The notes beneath the pieces are model-generated. The model made no database searches, was not told the DNA's origin, and saw only the letters and a program-made list of their open reading frames with translations. Positions 28,350 through 38,456 of a stretch of 64,000 nt of DNA are shown here, piece by piece. Each line of letters starts with the position of its first letter. Positions within the stretch are counted from its first letter, which is position 1. Source of the DNA: Stentor roeselii (Eukaryota; Ciliophora; Heterotrichea; Heterotrichida; Stentoridae); assembly GCA_006503475.1 (NCBI GenBank), contig RSEH01000150.1:1-64000 (forward strand). The letters are read 5' to 3'. A program made the position numbers and the translations under genes.

Positions 28350-29243
28350 ATGGAAGAGCGGGAGAACTTTATTGAATCTATGATGAATTATCTTGAACAG
28401 TTCAATATTCGTGTTGATGATCCACATGAAAAATCGGTTCAGGACTTCATGACTGATTGTTTGGCAGCCTGCATGGAAAGTATCAGAAAAGAGCAAAAAT
28501 CCAAAACCGATCTGCAGGAATCTTTGAAATATCTCGACCTTGATTCAAAGCAAAAGTCCTGCGAACTAGAAGAAAAAACTAATAAAATCCTTCAACTCGA
28601 GTCAGAAACCGCGCGTTTAGAAAACCTAATAAACATGAACAATTTGAAATTCAAGCAAGAACGAGAAAAACTAACTCAAGAGCGAGACCAGGCAAAAAAG
28701 GAGCATTCAAAAATGTCATCTCTCTGCAACCAATACGCTCACGAGATAAAAAAGCGAGAAACTGAATACCTCAAGCTTCAAGAGCAGATGCGAAAATGCT
28801 TAGGAGAAAAAGACTTGCTATATAAAAATTCAATTGAAATAATGAATTCTTTTCACAAGAATGGTCTGAATCTTTCACCTGTCAATGGAGATGAAGATTT
28901 CATTCATTACTTGAAACAAGGACATGTCAACTTTCAGAAGTCTTTTAAAGAGGTTTTCGACTTGCATAGTGAAAGTATTGAGAAGGTTTTCTTTGTCATT
29001 CGGAAAGAATTGGAAAGATTTGGGTTTCAGGTCGACTGGAAAAAACTTAACTTGAACTGTCCTCAGGAATTTAAAAACGAAGTTGACTTTAGGGTTAAAA
29101 ACTTTGAATGTTGTTTGAATAAATTGCAGAAAATCGAGGAGGATAAAGATTATCCTAAGGAAAAGGTTCCTGTGCTTAAGGAGTTACTTAATGACTACAG
29201 AGAAGTGTTTGATTCCGGGATTTTAGCATTACTTAAGTCCTGA
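28350..29243 (+). CDS. Coiled-coil protein resembling ADIP/SSX2IP (Msd1)
   Basis: 297 aa. The start FIESMMNYLEQFNIRVDDP precedes a coiled coil. Within it, NQYAHEIKKRETEYLKLQEQMRK resembles the hallmark HELKKKEREY.KL motif of ADIP/SSX2IP, a centriolar-satellite and microtubule-anchoring protein. The C-terminal part is helical. At about half the animal length it is a compact version, and the assignment is tentative. It ends with TGA followed by in-frame TAA two codons later. It lies 14 bp after the secreted-protein gene. Confidence 0.6.
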   Translation: MEERENFIESMMNYLEQFNIRVDDPHEKSVQDFMTDCLAACMESIRKEQKSKTDLQESLKYLDLDSKQKSCELEEKTNKILQLESETARLENLINMNNLKFKQEREKLTQERDQAKKEHSKMSSLCNQYAHEIKKRETEYLKLQEQMRKCLGEKDLLYKNSIEIMNSFHKNGLNLSPVNGDEDFIHYLKQGHVNFQKSFKEVFDLHSESIEKVFFVIRKELERFGFQVDWKKLNLNCPQEFKNEVDFRVKNFECCLNKLQKIEEDKDYPKEKVPVLKELLNDYREVFDSGILALLKS

Positions 29244-29306
29244 TTTAAATAAACGGTATTTTACATCTAATATTACCTTCAACAGTTGTAAAGTTTTACT
29301 AAAAGA

Positions 29307-31178
29307 ATGGCAAAACTCGCTTTAATAAGCAAACATTTAGTACTGACTGAAATCAACTCAGAAAGTGCTCGGTACCCAGTACCCGGAGTAATCTTAATAG
29401 ATTCAGGAAATATCAAAGATGTGGTGATAGTTCCCGAAAGTGACCTTCCAATCATGTTCCAAAGATACTCAGACTGGAACCCTTTAGACTACACAGACTA
29501 CTACATCTCTCCAGGCCTAATCGACCTGAACTGTCGAAAAGAATGGGAAACCTTAGAACAACTATCCTATCAAAGCCTATCAGGAGGTTTTACCTGCATA
29601 ACCCTCGAGCCAGGTCACTTTATATCCCAAGGCGAGGTAGAAGGTCTCTACTGCGACGTTTGCCAAGTGGAGATAATAAATGAATCTACCTCATTTTCAT
29701 CAATTCCAAGTTATATTCGAGTCCTTAAAGCTTATTTATTCCCTCCAAGTCCAGGAATCAAGTCAGTAAGTAACCTTGATCATGTAATAAAATCAGCCCT
29801 TTCAACAGGCCTTCCTCTGATGATAGACCCAAGCCTTCCAGACCCCCGAATGCTTTACATGGCCTCGCCATTACGACTTGAATCTCTCGATCAAAGAAAC
29901 AAACTCGAGGTCAATTCAGGGTCGACAGTCTTCGCTGCTGCCTTTCCAGAGCCGACAGATACTCACTCGGACTCAGAAAGTGGAAATTCAGAGACTGAAG
30001 ACCTGAAAAGACCGAAAACTCTTTCTCTTCAACCAAGTGAAATTTCAGCAATTTGTAAACTTCGAAGGTCGATTTCAAGTGAAAAGCTTTTAAATATGAC
30101 AGTTTTTGAAGCTACTATTCAAGAAGAAGAAGATTTAAAACAAAGTGAAATTGGGAAGAGTTTAAAGATAAATGATATTTATCAGGCACTTGATGCGAAG
30201 ATTAAGGAACAGCAGCAAAATATTGAAGATCTTTGCAAGGCTGAGAAGATTACTTATAATTGTTCTGGAGCTACAAGGTTCCAGTTTATTGACCCGCCGA
30301 AGAAATCAGCTTCCCTTCCGAGTATTATTTTTAATGTGAATAGTCCTGATCGTGATGAGAGAGAAGAAAGACCAGTTCGAAAAAGAAGACCTGCCCCGAT
30401 TGAAGTCAGGTCGCCAAATCGCTCTGACTTGTCAAGGGACTACCATTATTACCTCGCTAATTGCCCTGACCACTGGGAAACTGCGGGGATTGAAAAAGTT
30501 CTTGAATGTTTAACATCTTCTTCCAAAGTCCACTTTTTCAACCTTTCCTCTGCCACCTCGTTTAACTTGATAAGAAAATCAAAAAAACGTTTAAAAAGTC
30601 TCACTTGCGACGTGTCCTCAACGAACCTTTTCTTCCACAGCAGTCATATCTTGTCATCAGACACAAGATTCAAAAACTCTCCACCTATTCGAAATCAAGG
30701 AAATAACAGCTTATTATGGGAAATGCTTAAAATGAAATGTATTGATTGCATATCTTCTTCTCACTCTGCTATTGAACCAGGACTTAAACTATCAGGAAAC
30801 TTTTCACAAACAATTAATGGAATCCCCTCGTCAGGACTTTGTTTAAGTTCAGTTTGGACCAGGCTGAACTCGACTTCTTCAAGTCTTGAACAACTTGAAC
30901 ATTATATTGTAAGACTCGCGAAATGGTTCAGCGCGAAACCTGCTGAGGTCATCGGCATTGACCACCTTTTAGGAAAGATTGAAAAAGGAAAAAGAGCTGA
31001 TCTGGTCATTTGGAAACCTTGGGAAAAACAGCTTGTTGAGCATAAGGCTTATGAAAAAGTTTCACCTTTCGTTGGACAGAAAATGATGGGAAAAGTTTTA
31101 AAGGTTTATATGAAAGGAGTCCTTGTTTTTGACTTGGGTAAAGAAAAAGAGCCGATGGGTGAGGTGTTATTAAGATGA
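29307..31178 (+). CDS. Allantoinase/dihydropyrimidinase-like amidohydrolase without its metal ligands
   Basis: 623 aa. The cyclic amidohydrolase fold is recognisable at both ends: ISPGLIDLNCRKEWETL, SGGFTCITLEP, VLKAYLFPP, VHFFNLSSATSFNLIR, SPPIRNQGNNSLLWEML, IDCISSSHSAIEPGLKL, and LGKIEKGKRADLVIWKPW. In active enzymes the first metal site is HxH (here NxR), a later VHLSS His is Asn here, and the SDHSP Asp is Ser. A Lys in the VLKAYL block may correspond to the carboxylated Lys. An insert of about 170 residues, charged and Ser/Glu-rich, splits the barrel (residues about 215-380). It is probably a non-enzymatic relative, comparable in principle to animal CRMPs. It ends with TGA. Confidence 0.85.
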   Translation: MAKLALISKHLVLTEINSESARYPVPGVILIDSGNIKDVVIVPESDLPIMFQRYSDWNPLDYTDYYISPGLIDLNCRKEWETLEQLSYQSLSGGFTCITLEPGHFISQGEVEGLYCDVCQVEIINESTSFSSIPSYIRVLKAYLFPPSPGIKSVSNLDHVIKSALSTGLPLMIDPSLPDPRMLYMASPLRLESLDQRNKLEVNSGSTVFAAAFPEPTDTHSDSESGNSETEDLKRPKTLSLQPSEISAICKLRRSISSEKLLNMTVFEATIQEEEDLKQSEIGKSLKINDIYQALDAKIKEQQQNIEDLCKAEKITYNCSGATRFQFIDPPKKSASLPSIIFNVNSPDRDEREERPVRKRRPAPIEVRSPNRSDLSRDYHYYLANCPDHWETAGIEKVLECLTSSSKVHFFNLSSATSFNLIRKSKKRLKSLTCDVSSTNLFFHSSHILSSDTRFKNSPPIRNQGNNSLLWEMLKMKCIDCISSSHSAIEPGLKLSGNFSQTINGIPSSGLCLSSVWTRLNSTSSSLEQLEHYIVRLAKWFSAKPAEVIGIDHLLGKIEKGKRADLVIWKPWEKQLVEHKAYEKVSPFVGQKMMGKVLKVYMKGVLVFDLGKEKEPMGEVLLR

Positions 31179-31208
31179 TACCGTTGATATTCTAAATAAT
31201 TATATATA

Positions 31209-32078
31209 CTACTCCGCAAGTCTTTCCTTTTCGATGATCTTTCGCAGGTACCTGGAATCCGGTTCTCCCATAAAGCTGACGTAGTCTTTACGATTTGTAG
31301 TCACGTAATGATTATCAACACTCTTCATTCTCGGTACTTGTCCTTCAGGTTTATACCCCTTGTCCCTTACCACTTTTCTAGAATGATCGACAAATTCCTT
31401 CCGACTCGTGGTGACTTTATTAAATTTAGCAAGTGGGTCAATATGTGACTTGTGTCGATTGTTTACAGTTTCTTGTCTCATCCTTCTGATCTCATCTTCA
31501 TCAGGTGGTGAAAAATTTGCCTGATAAGAACTTTTCGCTTTCATTTTAACTTCATCAGTTGTATGCTTCTGATGACCCGGTTGCACCACTTGACTCCCGC
31601 CGACTCCCCAATTGACAAAGTTACTTGAATAACTCGACTGTGACACAAAGGGCGTCTTCGGAGGCGAGTTTGTAATTTTTCGAAAATTGTTAGAACTAGG
31701 TCCAACTGAATGCGGTTTAAAAGCTTCTGCATTTGTTGTCTCGAAGTCGAATGAAACAGAAGGTAAGAAATTTCCTCTGTTATGCGGAATTTGTGTCTTT
31801 AAAGGAGAGCGATTTGCATAGTTCGCCATGTATGAAGACTTAAATGTCGACACTGGGTAAGGGTCTTGAATTGCTGAAGAAGGACAGATGTGCTTACCAC
31901 ATGTACATGCTGGACAAAGGCACTTTCGGTTCAAATGGTCCATTTCTGAAATTATTCCTAAATTCTTGCTGTTTAATGGACAGTCCTTCGCCTGCGCAGG
32001 GCGACCTGCGCGCATTTGGCTTAGGACTTCTCGAAAGATCATGCCTCGTTCGAGGTGAGAGTTGGGAATAACTGACAT
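31209..32078 (-). CDS. SAXO: SAXO-type microtubule-stabilising protein (axonemal)
   Basis: 289 aa. The N-terminal Cys motif CLCPACTCGKHICP is the signature of SAXO/FAM154 proteins. It is followed by spaced FKSSYMANY-, KSSYQANF- and TTSRKEFVDH-like units that resemble the Mn-type microtubule-binding repeats. SAXO proteins bind and stabilise microtubules of axonemes and basal bodies. ATG is at 32078. The F-box gene starts on the other strand only 5 bp away, so the pair must share or interleave promoters. It is convergent with the amidohydrolase-like gene (30 bp). Confidence 0.8.
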   Translation of the reverse strand: MSVIPNSHLERGMIFREVLSQMRAGRPAQAKDCPLNSKNLGIISEMDHLNRKCLCPACTCGKHICPSSAIQDPYPVSTFKSSYMANYANRSPLKTQIPHNRGNFLPSVSFDFETTNAEAFKPHSVGPSSNNFRKITNSPPKTPFVSQSSYSSNFVNWGVGGSQVVQPGHQKHTTDEVKMKAKSSYQANFSPPDEDEIRRMRQETVNNRHKSHIDPLAKFNKVTTSRKEFVDHSRKVVRDKGYKPEGQVPRMKSVDNHYVTTNRKDYVSFMGEPDSRYLRKIIEKERLAE

Positions 32079-32083
32079 TTATA

Positions 32084-33381
32084 ATGAAAATTTCACGACT
32101 TTCTGCTAATGTCGTATCTGTTGTTTTCTTGTTTCTCCAGCCAAGGGAAATTGGAAGACTTTCAGTAGTTTGTAAGCTTTTTGCAAGAGCTTCGAATATG
32201 CAGTATATTTGGCAGGATTTTTGTGCAAGAAACTGGGTTTTTACTAGGGTTAAAAACAATTGGAAGTAAAAATAATTAGACTGACCTTTATCTCCAAATT
32301 TTTAGCTGGGGAAAAACTTTTAAGAGGAAATGCGAAAGACTTTAAAATGACCCCTTGTCGTGCGCATAGTGATTTTATCACGAAAGTTGACCTTTTTCAG
32401 CAGAAAGTTCTCAGCTTGTAAGAAAAATGAAGATCGAATCAAGGAGAAGTCATTCTTTGGACTGAGGTGAATTATGAGCCGAGAGTTTTGAATAGATTTG
32501 TTGTTTTCACTACTTTGCAGATACCTAAGGGACTTGTGATTGTTGGAGTTGAAGGCGAGGTGCAGGTTTTTAATGAAGACTTAGAAATTAGATTTGAGAG
32601 AAATACTTTGATGAAAAACATGAGAGTGGCTTATTCAGATGGAAAGTGATTTTTATTTAGACTTTTTTGTATTGGCACTCGTGATGTGGAAATTATTGGA
32701 ATGGTTTTTTCACTGGAAACTGATGAAATCCTTGAAATCAACTACAGCCTTCTTTCCTTCCCTGAAAGAATCATTTCAACGAAAATCGCAGTTTGTGGGG
32801 CAAGGGTTTTTTGTGGGTTTATCCATTCAACGATTACTTGGAACATCAAAACCATGAAACTCGAAGTTGAAACTCAGATGAATAATAGTTTCTGTGAGTT
32901 CTTTCAATTGAAAAATCATGTGATTTGCTTTAAAAACCAGTTGGTTCAGCTTTGGGATGATAAAGGAAGCCTTGTTAAGAATTTTGTTCATAATTCAAGG
33001 ACGGGTTTAACTGGAGTCCATGAATATATCGGAAATTTTGTAGGGTTTTACTGTGATTATAATAGACTCAATTTCTTCAATGCTGTTAGTTTTGAACTGG
33101 TTTCGAATATTAATCTTGGAGATACAAATGCAAGTTGTGTTTCTTTTAATGCTTATGTCGTTGCTGTAGGGTCTTTTAATGCCTCGGTACATGTTTTTGA
33201 TTGGAAAACAGGGCAGAAGAAGTACCTTTTGTTACTGGGAAGCACGAACCCGAAAACTGTGCCGAAGTCGTTTGTATTTCACCCGAGTAATCAGGGATGT
33301 TCTGAGGTTGTTATTGATAATGATCGGATTATCGCCTCGATAGGGAATCTGATTAGGGTTTATCATTTTGACTTTGAGTAG
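32084..33381 (+). CDS. F-box/WD40-like protein
   Basis: Four exons are inferred: 32084-32265, 32280-32417, 32433-32645 and 32661-33381, totalling 417 aa. The N-terminal F-box reads VVFLFLQPREIGRLSVVCKLF, then YIWQDFCARNW. The rest forms a degenerate propeller (CRAHSDFITKVDLF, GEVILW, GEVQVFNEDL, VAVGSFNASVHVFDWKTG). F-box/WD proteins recruit substrates to SCF ubiquitin ligases via Skp1. Introns 2 and 3 are 15 nt (gtaagaaaaatgaag, gtgatttttatttag). Intron 1 is only 14 nt as assembled. An alternative reading just after 32305 (SWGKTFKRKCERL) also looks F-box-like, so that junction is uncertain. Confidence 0.75.
32266..32279 (+). other. Apparent 14-nt intron in the F-box gene (possible lost base)
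   Basis: The sequence is gtaaaaataattag. A 14-nt removal is needed to keep the downstream WD40 frame. The candidate branch A sits at the same distance from the acceptor as in the 15-nt introns, so a single A missing from the A-run in the assembly would explain the length. Confidence 0.55.
32418..32432 (+). other. 15-nt intron in the F-box gene (second)
   Basis: The sequence is gtaagaaaaatgaag. It ends in aag rather than the common tag, but has A at position 10. Removal joins VLSL to SNQGEVILW. Confidence 0.8.
32646..32660 (+). other. 15-nt intron in the F-box gene (third)
   Basis: The sequence is gtgatttttatttag, a GTG-type donor. Removal joins YSDGK to LFCIGTRDVEIIG. Confidence 0.9.
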
Positions 33382-33528
33382 ATAAGGTAATAGAAAGGAT
33401 TTTATCAATGGAATTACTTCAATTTGATAAATATTCACAAATAGGACAGTTAAAAAGTGTGTCTTGTATAAAACACTACATTTTTTCGTTTGGTATAAGG
33501 CAATATATGTGAACTATATAATTACAGT

Positions 33529-33699
33529 ATGGAGGTCGAAAGCTTAATAAGCCTCGTAGATGCTGAGATTTTTCCGTTGTTACCAGCAGATGACAAGCTG
33601 CTAACATCTTATTGCATAATCGACCACTTCGACATAATCAACACAGAAGACTCAGAAGAAGACGAAAAAGAAATAATTGAAGAGAATTCTCTTCACTAG
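33529..33699 (+). CDS. Possible small acidic protein (56 aa)
   Basis: An ATG-started frame of 56 codons begins MEVESLISLVDAEIFPLLPA and becomes Asp/Glu-rich towards its TAG stop. It has a mixed, coding-like composition and sits in a 395-bp gap between the F-box and LRR genes. No relatives are recognised. It could be a genuine small gene or an upstream open frame of the LRR transcript, which starts 78 bp after its stop. Confidence 0.4.
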   Translation: MEVESLISLVDAEIFPLLPADDKLLTSYCIIDHFDIINTEDSEEDEKEIIEENSLH

Positions 33700-33777
33700 C
33701 TAATCAAACTTCAATCAAAATCATCATCATTTCTTATTCCAATCAATCATCCTCTTCAAATCATTTATTATTAACCT

Positions 33778-36231
33778 ATGGAAACCTCTTATCAGGTACT
33801 CGCCACTCAGGACATATGCAGGGCAAAGTCAGTATCTCCAAAGACAGAAATTTTAAAATTCCTTGAATCAAAATCAAGTACCTTGCAATTAAACTTTCCA
33901 ATCGTAACTTTTAACTAGTCCGAAAACGATTTTTTTTGCATTTTGTGTGTTTTACAAGAAAACCTGGAATATTTGACTACCCTTTCAATAGAAAATCAGG
34001 AATTTTCCTCTGTTCATTTAAATCTTCTTACGAAACTCTTTAAAGTTGCAACTCACATAAAAAGACTTTCAATAATAAACAGCATGTTTCCAACATCTGA
34101 ATCTTTTTGCTTGTTTTGCAACTCTTTACAAAACAACTCCTCTTTGCAAAGCGTAAATTTTTCAAGTAATGGACTGACTGATAATTACGGAATTTACATC
34201 TGCGACTTGATAATCCATTCAAGTTCTTTAAAAGAAATAATTTTGGACAGTAATTTATTTAAAAATACTGACTTTGGACAGTGTTTTGCAGTTTCAGCTG
34301 TTGAGACTGTTTCCATCTCTCAGAACCCTTTAGCTGAAACTGTTGTTTTTTCTGTCATTGCCTCAAGTAAAACTAATGTTTTTATGAAAAGTCTTGGAAT
34401 TCAGGGAAAAATGGCTCAGGGAAAGGCTTTTGAGGAAAAAGTCGCTGAAGTACTGGAATCTAATCGTCTTGTTAAACTTTCATTTGACTTGAGTTTGAAT
34501 TCGGAAGATGCTTTGAGGAAAATAGAAAAAGCTCTGGTTTTTAAGAATAAAACTCTTGTTGCGATTGAGTCGGAGTTTATTGATTGGATGAAAGTTATGG
34601 AAAATCATCCAGCTTTTAATATTAAAAAAGCACTTTTGGCGAATATGTGGTTTTATAGTCGGGATATGAAAAATTCTATCATTCCTGAAGATATTTTTAA
34701 AGAAGTTCAACTACTTATATTGAAAAAAATGAAAAATAATGAAAAAGGTTTGAATGTTGATCGAGAAATTGCAGGTACCCCTGATTTTAAGGAAAATACT
34801 GGAAAAAGTTCTTATGAGATTAGTAAACTTGTTTCTAACAGCGGGTCTTTTATTTATTCTGATAGCAGTTTCATAGAAACTAAAGAAAGGCCTTTGAACC
34901 TTGATGAAAAAAATAAATTTGAGACATGGAGAGATGTTAAAGACTTGATTAACTCTAAACTCGAAAAAATTTCTTCAAATTTTACTGAAAATGTTTCTCT
35001 TATCAGTCAACGAGTTGAAGAAATGGAAACTCTAAATCAGTCACTCCATCAAAACCTTGAAGAAAAATTAAAAATCTTTGAAAATCGTTTGCAAAAGTCA
35101 ATCGGAGTCCAAGAAACCTTAGAAAAAAATCTTGAAGAACTCGAAAAAAATCTATCAAAAAGTGACAAAAACACTGAAAATAAGGTAAAAAGTGACAAAA
35201 CTGAAAATATTGTAAAAATCGAAGAAATAATCTCGACTTTCCAAGAAAAAATCGACAAAAACTCAGACCATATCAACGAGCTAGAAATGAAGCTAGAAAA
35301 GCAATATTTTCACGTTAAAAGCACTTTCAAAAAACTCAACTCAATCTACGTCTCCCAAACCCAATTCCAAGTCCTCGAGTCCAAACAAGAAACCCTCTTC
35401 TCAAAACAAGAAGAACTCCTGGAAAAGCACCTTTCAAAAGAAGAATCTTTTCAAAACCTCTCAACTGAAATCCACTCATTCTCTAAAACTTTTCAAATCT
35501 TCCAAAAAACTCAAAACGAAAACGAAAAAAAACTAAAAGAAATAATTTCCACTCTTTCAATGAACGAAGAAAAGATGAACAACGCTTTAAAAATCCGAGA
35601 AATTCTTAAAACTCGAGATGAAGAACTTTACCAAAAGATCTTTTCATTAGAATGCGACATTTTAGAGCTGAAAAACCTTGAAAAATCTGAAAAAATCTTA
35701 AAAGATCTTCAAAGAATCGACTTGAAACTAGTCCAAATCGAAGAAATTTCTCAGAAAAACCAAGAAAACAACTTTTTTCAATTCACTGAACAAAACCTGC
35801 TGATAACTGAACTTCAACAGAAAATAATCAGTGAGGCTGTCAAAAGCCAGACAAGTGAAGACCGTCCTCAGACTTTGGAAGTTTCAGCTTCTGAAATGAA
35901 CTCGATTCTTCAAAAGCCTTCTGAAAAATTCGATTTTTCTAAAGGACTCATTGGAAGATTAGAAAAACTTGAAAAAATGAATATTCATAAAAAGGCTCTT
36001 GAGTTAACGAAAGACTTTGAAGATGATCTTGATTTTATTCCTGGACAGGCTGAAAACTTGGTTCGAAATGCGGTTTTAGATAAAGTTAGCAAACTTTCAG
36101 GGAAGAATAATAGCATGGTTTATAGGACACTTGCACCTGCTACTACGAAAAATATTAGTAGCTTTGATGAGGAGATTGGGTTTAGCAGGTCTTTTAAACG
36201 GGAGAATAATAGAAATTATTTTAATTATTAA
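33778..36231 (+). CDS. Leucine-rich-repeat protein with long coiled coil
   Basis: Exons 33778-33903 and 33919-36231 are joined over a 15-nt intron (gtaacttttaactag), giving 812 aa. After a short N-terminus (METSYQVLATQDICRAK), residues about 50-190 form ribonuclease-inhibitor-type LRRs (SLQSVNFSSNGLTDNYGIYI, SLKEIILDSNLF). Residues about 380-720 are coiled coil. A Ser-rich tail ends with TAA. The 5' boundary comes from splicing: the upstream ATG and intron extend the LRR frame naturally. A role as a ciliary or cortical scaffold is plausible but unproven. A 119-bp imperfect direct repeat starts at its stop. Confidence 0.8.
33904..33918 (+). other. 15-nt intron in the LRR-coiled-coil gene
   Basis: The sequence is gtaacttttaactag, with an in-frame TAG if unspliced. 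Removal joins LQLNFPI to SENDFFCILCVLQENL. Confidence 0.85.
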
Positions 36232-36429
36232 TTAGTATTAGGAGATGAGTGGTTTTAGTGAGGATAAGATTTGGGGTTTATTTTAAATTAAACTGTTTTA
36301 ATTAATGAGTTTAGAGGATTAGTTGATACTTAGTTTTTATTGATTATTAATTAGTCTTTGGAGATGAGTTAACATCTAATTTTATTACCTAATGATATTT
36401 TACTTTAATTTTAAATAAACTAATTTTAA
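36224..36429 (+). repeat. Imperfect direct duplication, period about 119 bp, starting at the LRR gene stop
   Basis: The block attattaattag followed by a ggagatgagt-containing stretch and a ttttaaat..aact..tttaat end occurs at 36224 and again at 36343. The first copy includes the stop codon of the LRR gene. The rest of the spacer to 36664 is AT-rich with no gene seen. Confidence 0.55.
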
Positions 36430-36664
36430 TGATTATGGGCTGGGTTAATTCCAGTTTTTCTAAAAATGATCTTTGGTTTTTTTTATTTGTGTTATAATAT
36501 AAATAAGTTTGTGTCTAATATATAGCTTTCTCTTAGAATAAGATATTTTGTAATAATTGAGCATAAATTTTTCATTTTATATTGATTCAAATTTTCCCCA
36601 ATCATGCTAAACATTAAAGATCATTAAACAATCCAAATCCCCTAAATCTTGATTAAATTACTAT
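36430..36664. other. Remainder of convergent 3'-3' spacer
   Basis: AT-rich DNA between the LRR gene and the acylated coiled-coil gene. The plus strand turns from G/T-rich to C/A-rich towards 36664, which follows the strand switch. Nothing else is recognised. Confidence 0.45.
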
Positions 36665-38440
36665 CTACTCACTTTTCCCAATACTCTCCCTCAATTCCTC
36701 AATTTCATACTCTTTATTCCTAAGCATTTTTTTACATTCCCTTAAATCCTTCTGCAAGTCATCAACTTCTTCCTGCAATTTTTCCTTATCTTCATTATTC
36801 TGCTGAAGTTTTTCTTCAAGTGAGGCGACATTATTTTTAAGACTCGCAACAAGTAAATCTTTTTCATTAGAACTTTTCATAAGTTCCTCTTTCATGCCAC
36901 TGACAAGTAAAAGTTGAGACTTGTTGGTATTCAAACTATTCATCATTAAAAGTCTTTCATTTTCAGCAGCATCAAGTTTATTGCTGATTTCATTAATTTT
37001 TTCCTGATTTTCCGCCTTGATCCTGGCGATTTCTTTATTTTGAAGATCCCTTGCCCAACTTTTCACTTTTTCCAGCTCCTCAGTCAGAAGTACTTTTTCT
37101 AAAAAACTCTTTAGTCTCTGCGAAAAGTCTTTCTGTGTCTCTTCAGAGTAACTTATCAATTTCTCATTAGTCTTCTCTAAAATCGCTTTAATTCCAACAT
37201 CAGCAGAGATCAAGGCTTTTCCAAGATCTTTCACTTCCGCTGCAACAAATTCTTGAAATTTTATTTCGATTTCATCAAGAACCTGATCAAAAAAAGCGAT
37301 TTTTTCAGTCATTTCTAAAACAAGTCTATCCTGCTGTTTGTTGATTTTTAAGTAGTTTTTCACCTTTTGCTCTAAAATTTCAATATTTTGTTTCAAAGAT
37401 TTTTGAGAAGAGTCGATTTCGAATATCACTGAACTTGACAAGTAAGAAAAGTCCGAAGAACTCCTGGAAAGTCTTTTAAGTCTAGAGCAGGCTTCTTCTT
37501 TATCTTTTTCTGATGATAAAAAGTGCGAGTTGAGCAGGTCGTCTATTGATTTGATCTGAATTGTCAAGGCCTGGGTTTCAATTATTTGAAATTTTGAAGT
37601 TTCGAGATTTTGAAGGGAAGTGAGTTGTTTTGATAAGGACTCGAAAAGGGACTGGTAAGTCTCGAAGTTAAGTTCTAATGATTTTAATGGTGACAGGTCA
37701 GGTTCAGTTGATTGGCCTAGGATTAAGTTGATCGAGTTGAAGGTCTGGATTGAGGATTTCGTGAAATTGTTTAAGGACCTGTCGATGTCTTTTAATTTTA
37801 AAGAGAAAAAAGGGTCCAGGTTGAGTCCAGGCAAGAAGCTCTCAATCAACCTTAAAGAAGACTCTAAATCTTCCAATCGATTTAAAATTCCTAAGATTTG
37901 GTTAAGGTCCTTTTTTGGAGTATTTGGAATATTTTTGAATATCTTTATCAGTTCTTGTCGTTCTTCAGCAAAATGACTGGAGTTAAGCAAGAGACTTTCT
38001 ACCTTTTCTATCCTTTCTTCAACAGAAGTCATTTTTTTATTTATAAGTTCTGAGAGCTCCTTCATGATATCCTGTAAATTCGCCATCATTTTCTTCTGGA
38101 TTTCAGTTTCTTGACATCTGACTTCAGCATACTTGATTAACTTTTCTTCATTATGTAAATCTCCAACACTTTGTACCTTTAAGTTCAATTCTTGATGCCC
38201 TTCAAAGTCCCCTCCAGTGACATTGACAGTAGATTCGATGATTTTGAGACTAGTGTAAAGATCATAGTCAATAAATTTTAAATTTTCAGAAAAGTTCTGA
38301 TTGCAGCTGGGTTCAGTATCAGAGCCTTTTTTGTAAACTTTCATTTCAAGAAGTCTTTTTTGGTTGACGATCATGTCAAGTTCATCTTCGAGTTCTTTTA
38401 ACTCTTTTGACTTTTTGCAGCAGCAACAACAGGCTCCCAT
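36665..38440 (-). CDS. Coiled-coil protein with N-terminal lipid-anchor motif (MGACCCCC)
   Basis: 591 aa. The start MGACCCCCKKSKE has Gly2 for N-myristoylation and five consecutive cysteines suited to S-palmitoylation, followed by lysines. This indicates stable attachment to the inner face of a membrane. The rest is largely coiled coil, densest at residues about 440-585 (repeated LEEKLQQNNEDKEKLQEEVD-type heptads). No known family. It may be a membrane-to-cytoskeleton linker of the cortex or cilium (inference). ATG is at 38440; the divergent CFAP97-like gene starts 16 bp away. Confidence 0.8.
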   Translation of the reverse strand: MGACCCCCKKSKELKELEDELDMIVNQKRLLEMKVYKKGSDTEPSCNQNFSENLKFIDYDLYTSLKIIESTVNVTGGDFEGHQELNLKVQSVGDLHNEEKLIKYAEVRCQETEIQKKMMANLQDIMKELSELINKKMTSVEERIEKVESLLLNSSHFAEERQELIKIFKNIPNTPKKDLNQILGILNRLEDLESSLRLIESFLPGLNLDPFFSLKLKDIDRSLNNFTKSSIQTFNSINLILGQSTEPDLSPLKSLELNFETYQSLFESLSKQLTSLQNLETSKFQIIETQALTIQIKSIDDLLNSHFLSSEKDKEEACSRLKRLSRSSSDFSYLSSSVIFEIDSSQKSLKQNIEILEQKVKNYLKINKQQDRLVLEMTEKIAFFDQVLDEIEIKFQEFVAAEVKDLGKALISADVGIKAILEKTNEKLISYSEETQKDFSQRLKSFLEKVLLTEELEKVKSWARDLQNKEIARIKAENQEKINEISNKLDAAENERLLMMNSLNTNKSQLLLVSGMKEELMKSSNEKDLLVASLKNNVASLEEKLQQNNEDKEKLQEEVDDLQKDLRECKKMLRNKEYEIEELRESIGKSE

Positions 38441-38456
38441 TATTATTTAACAACTT

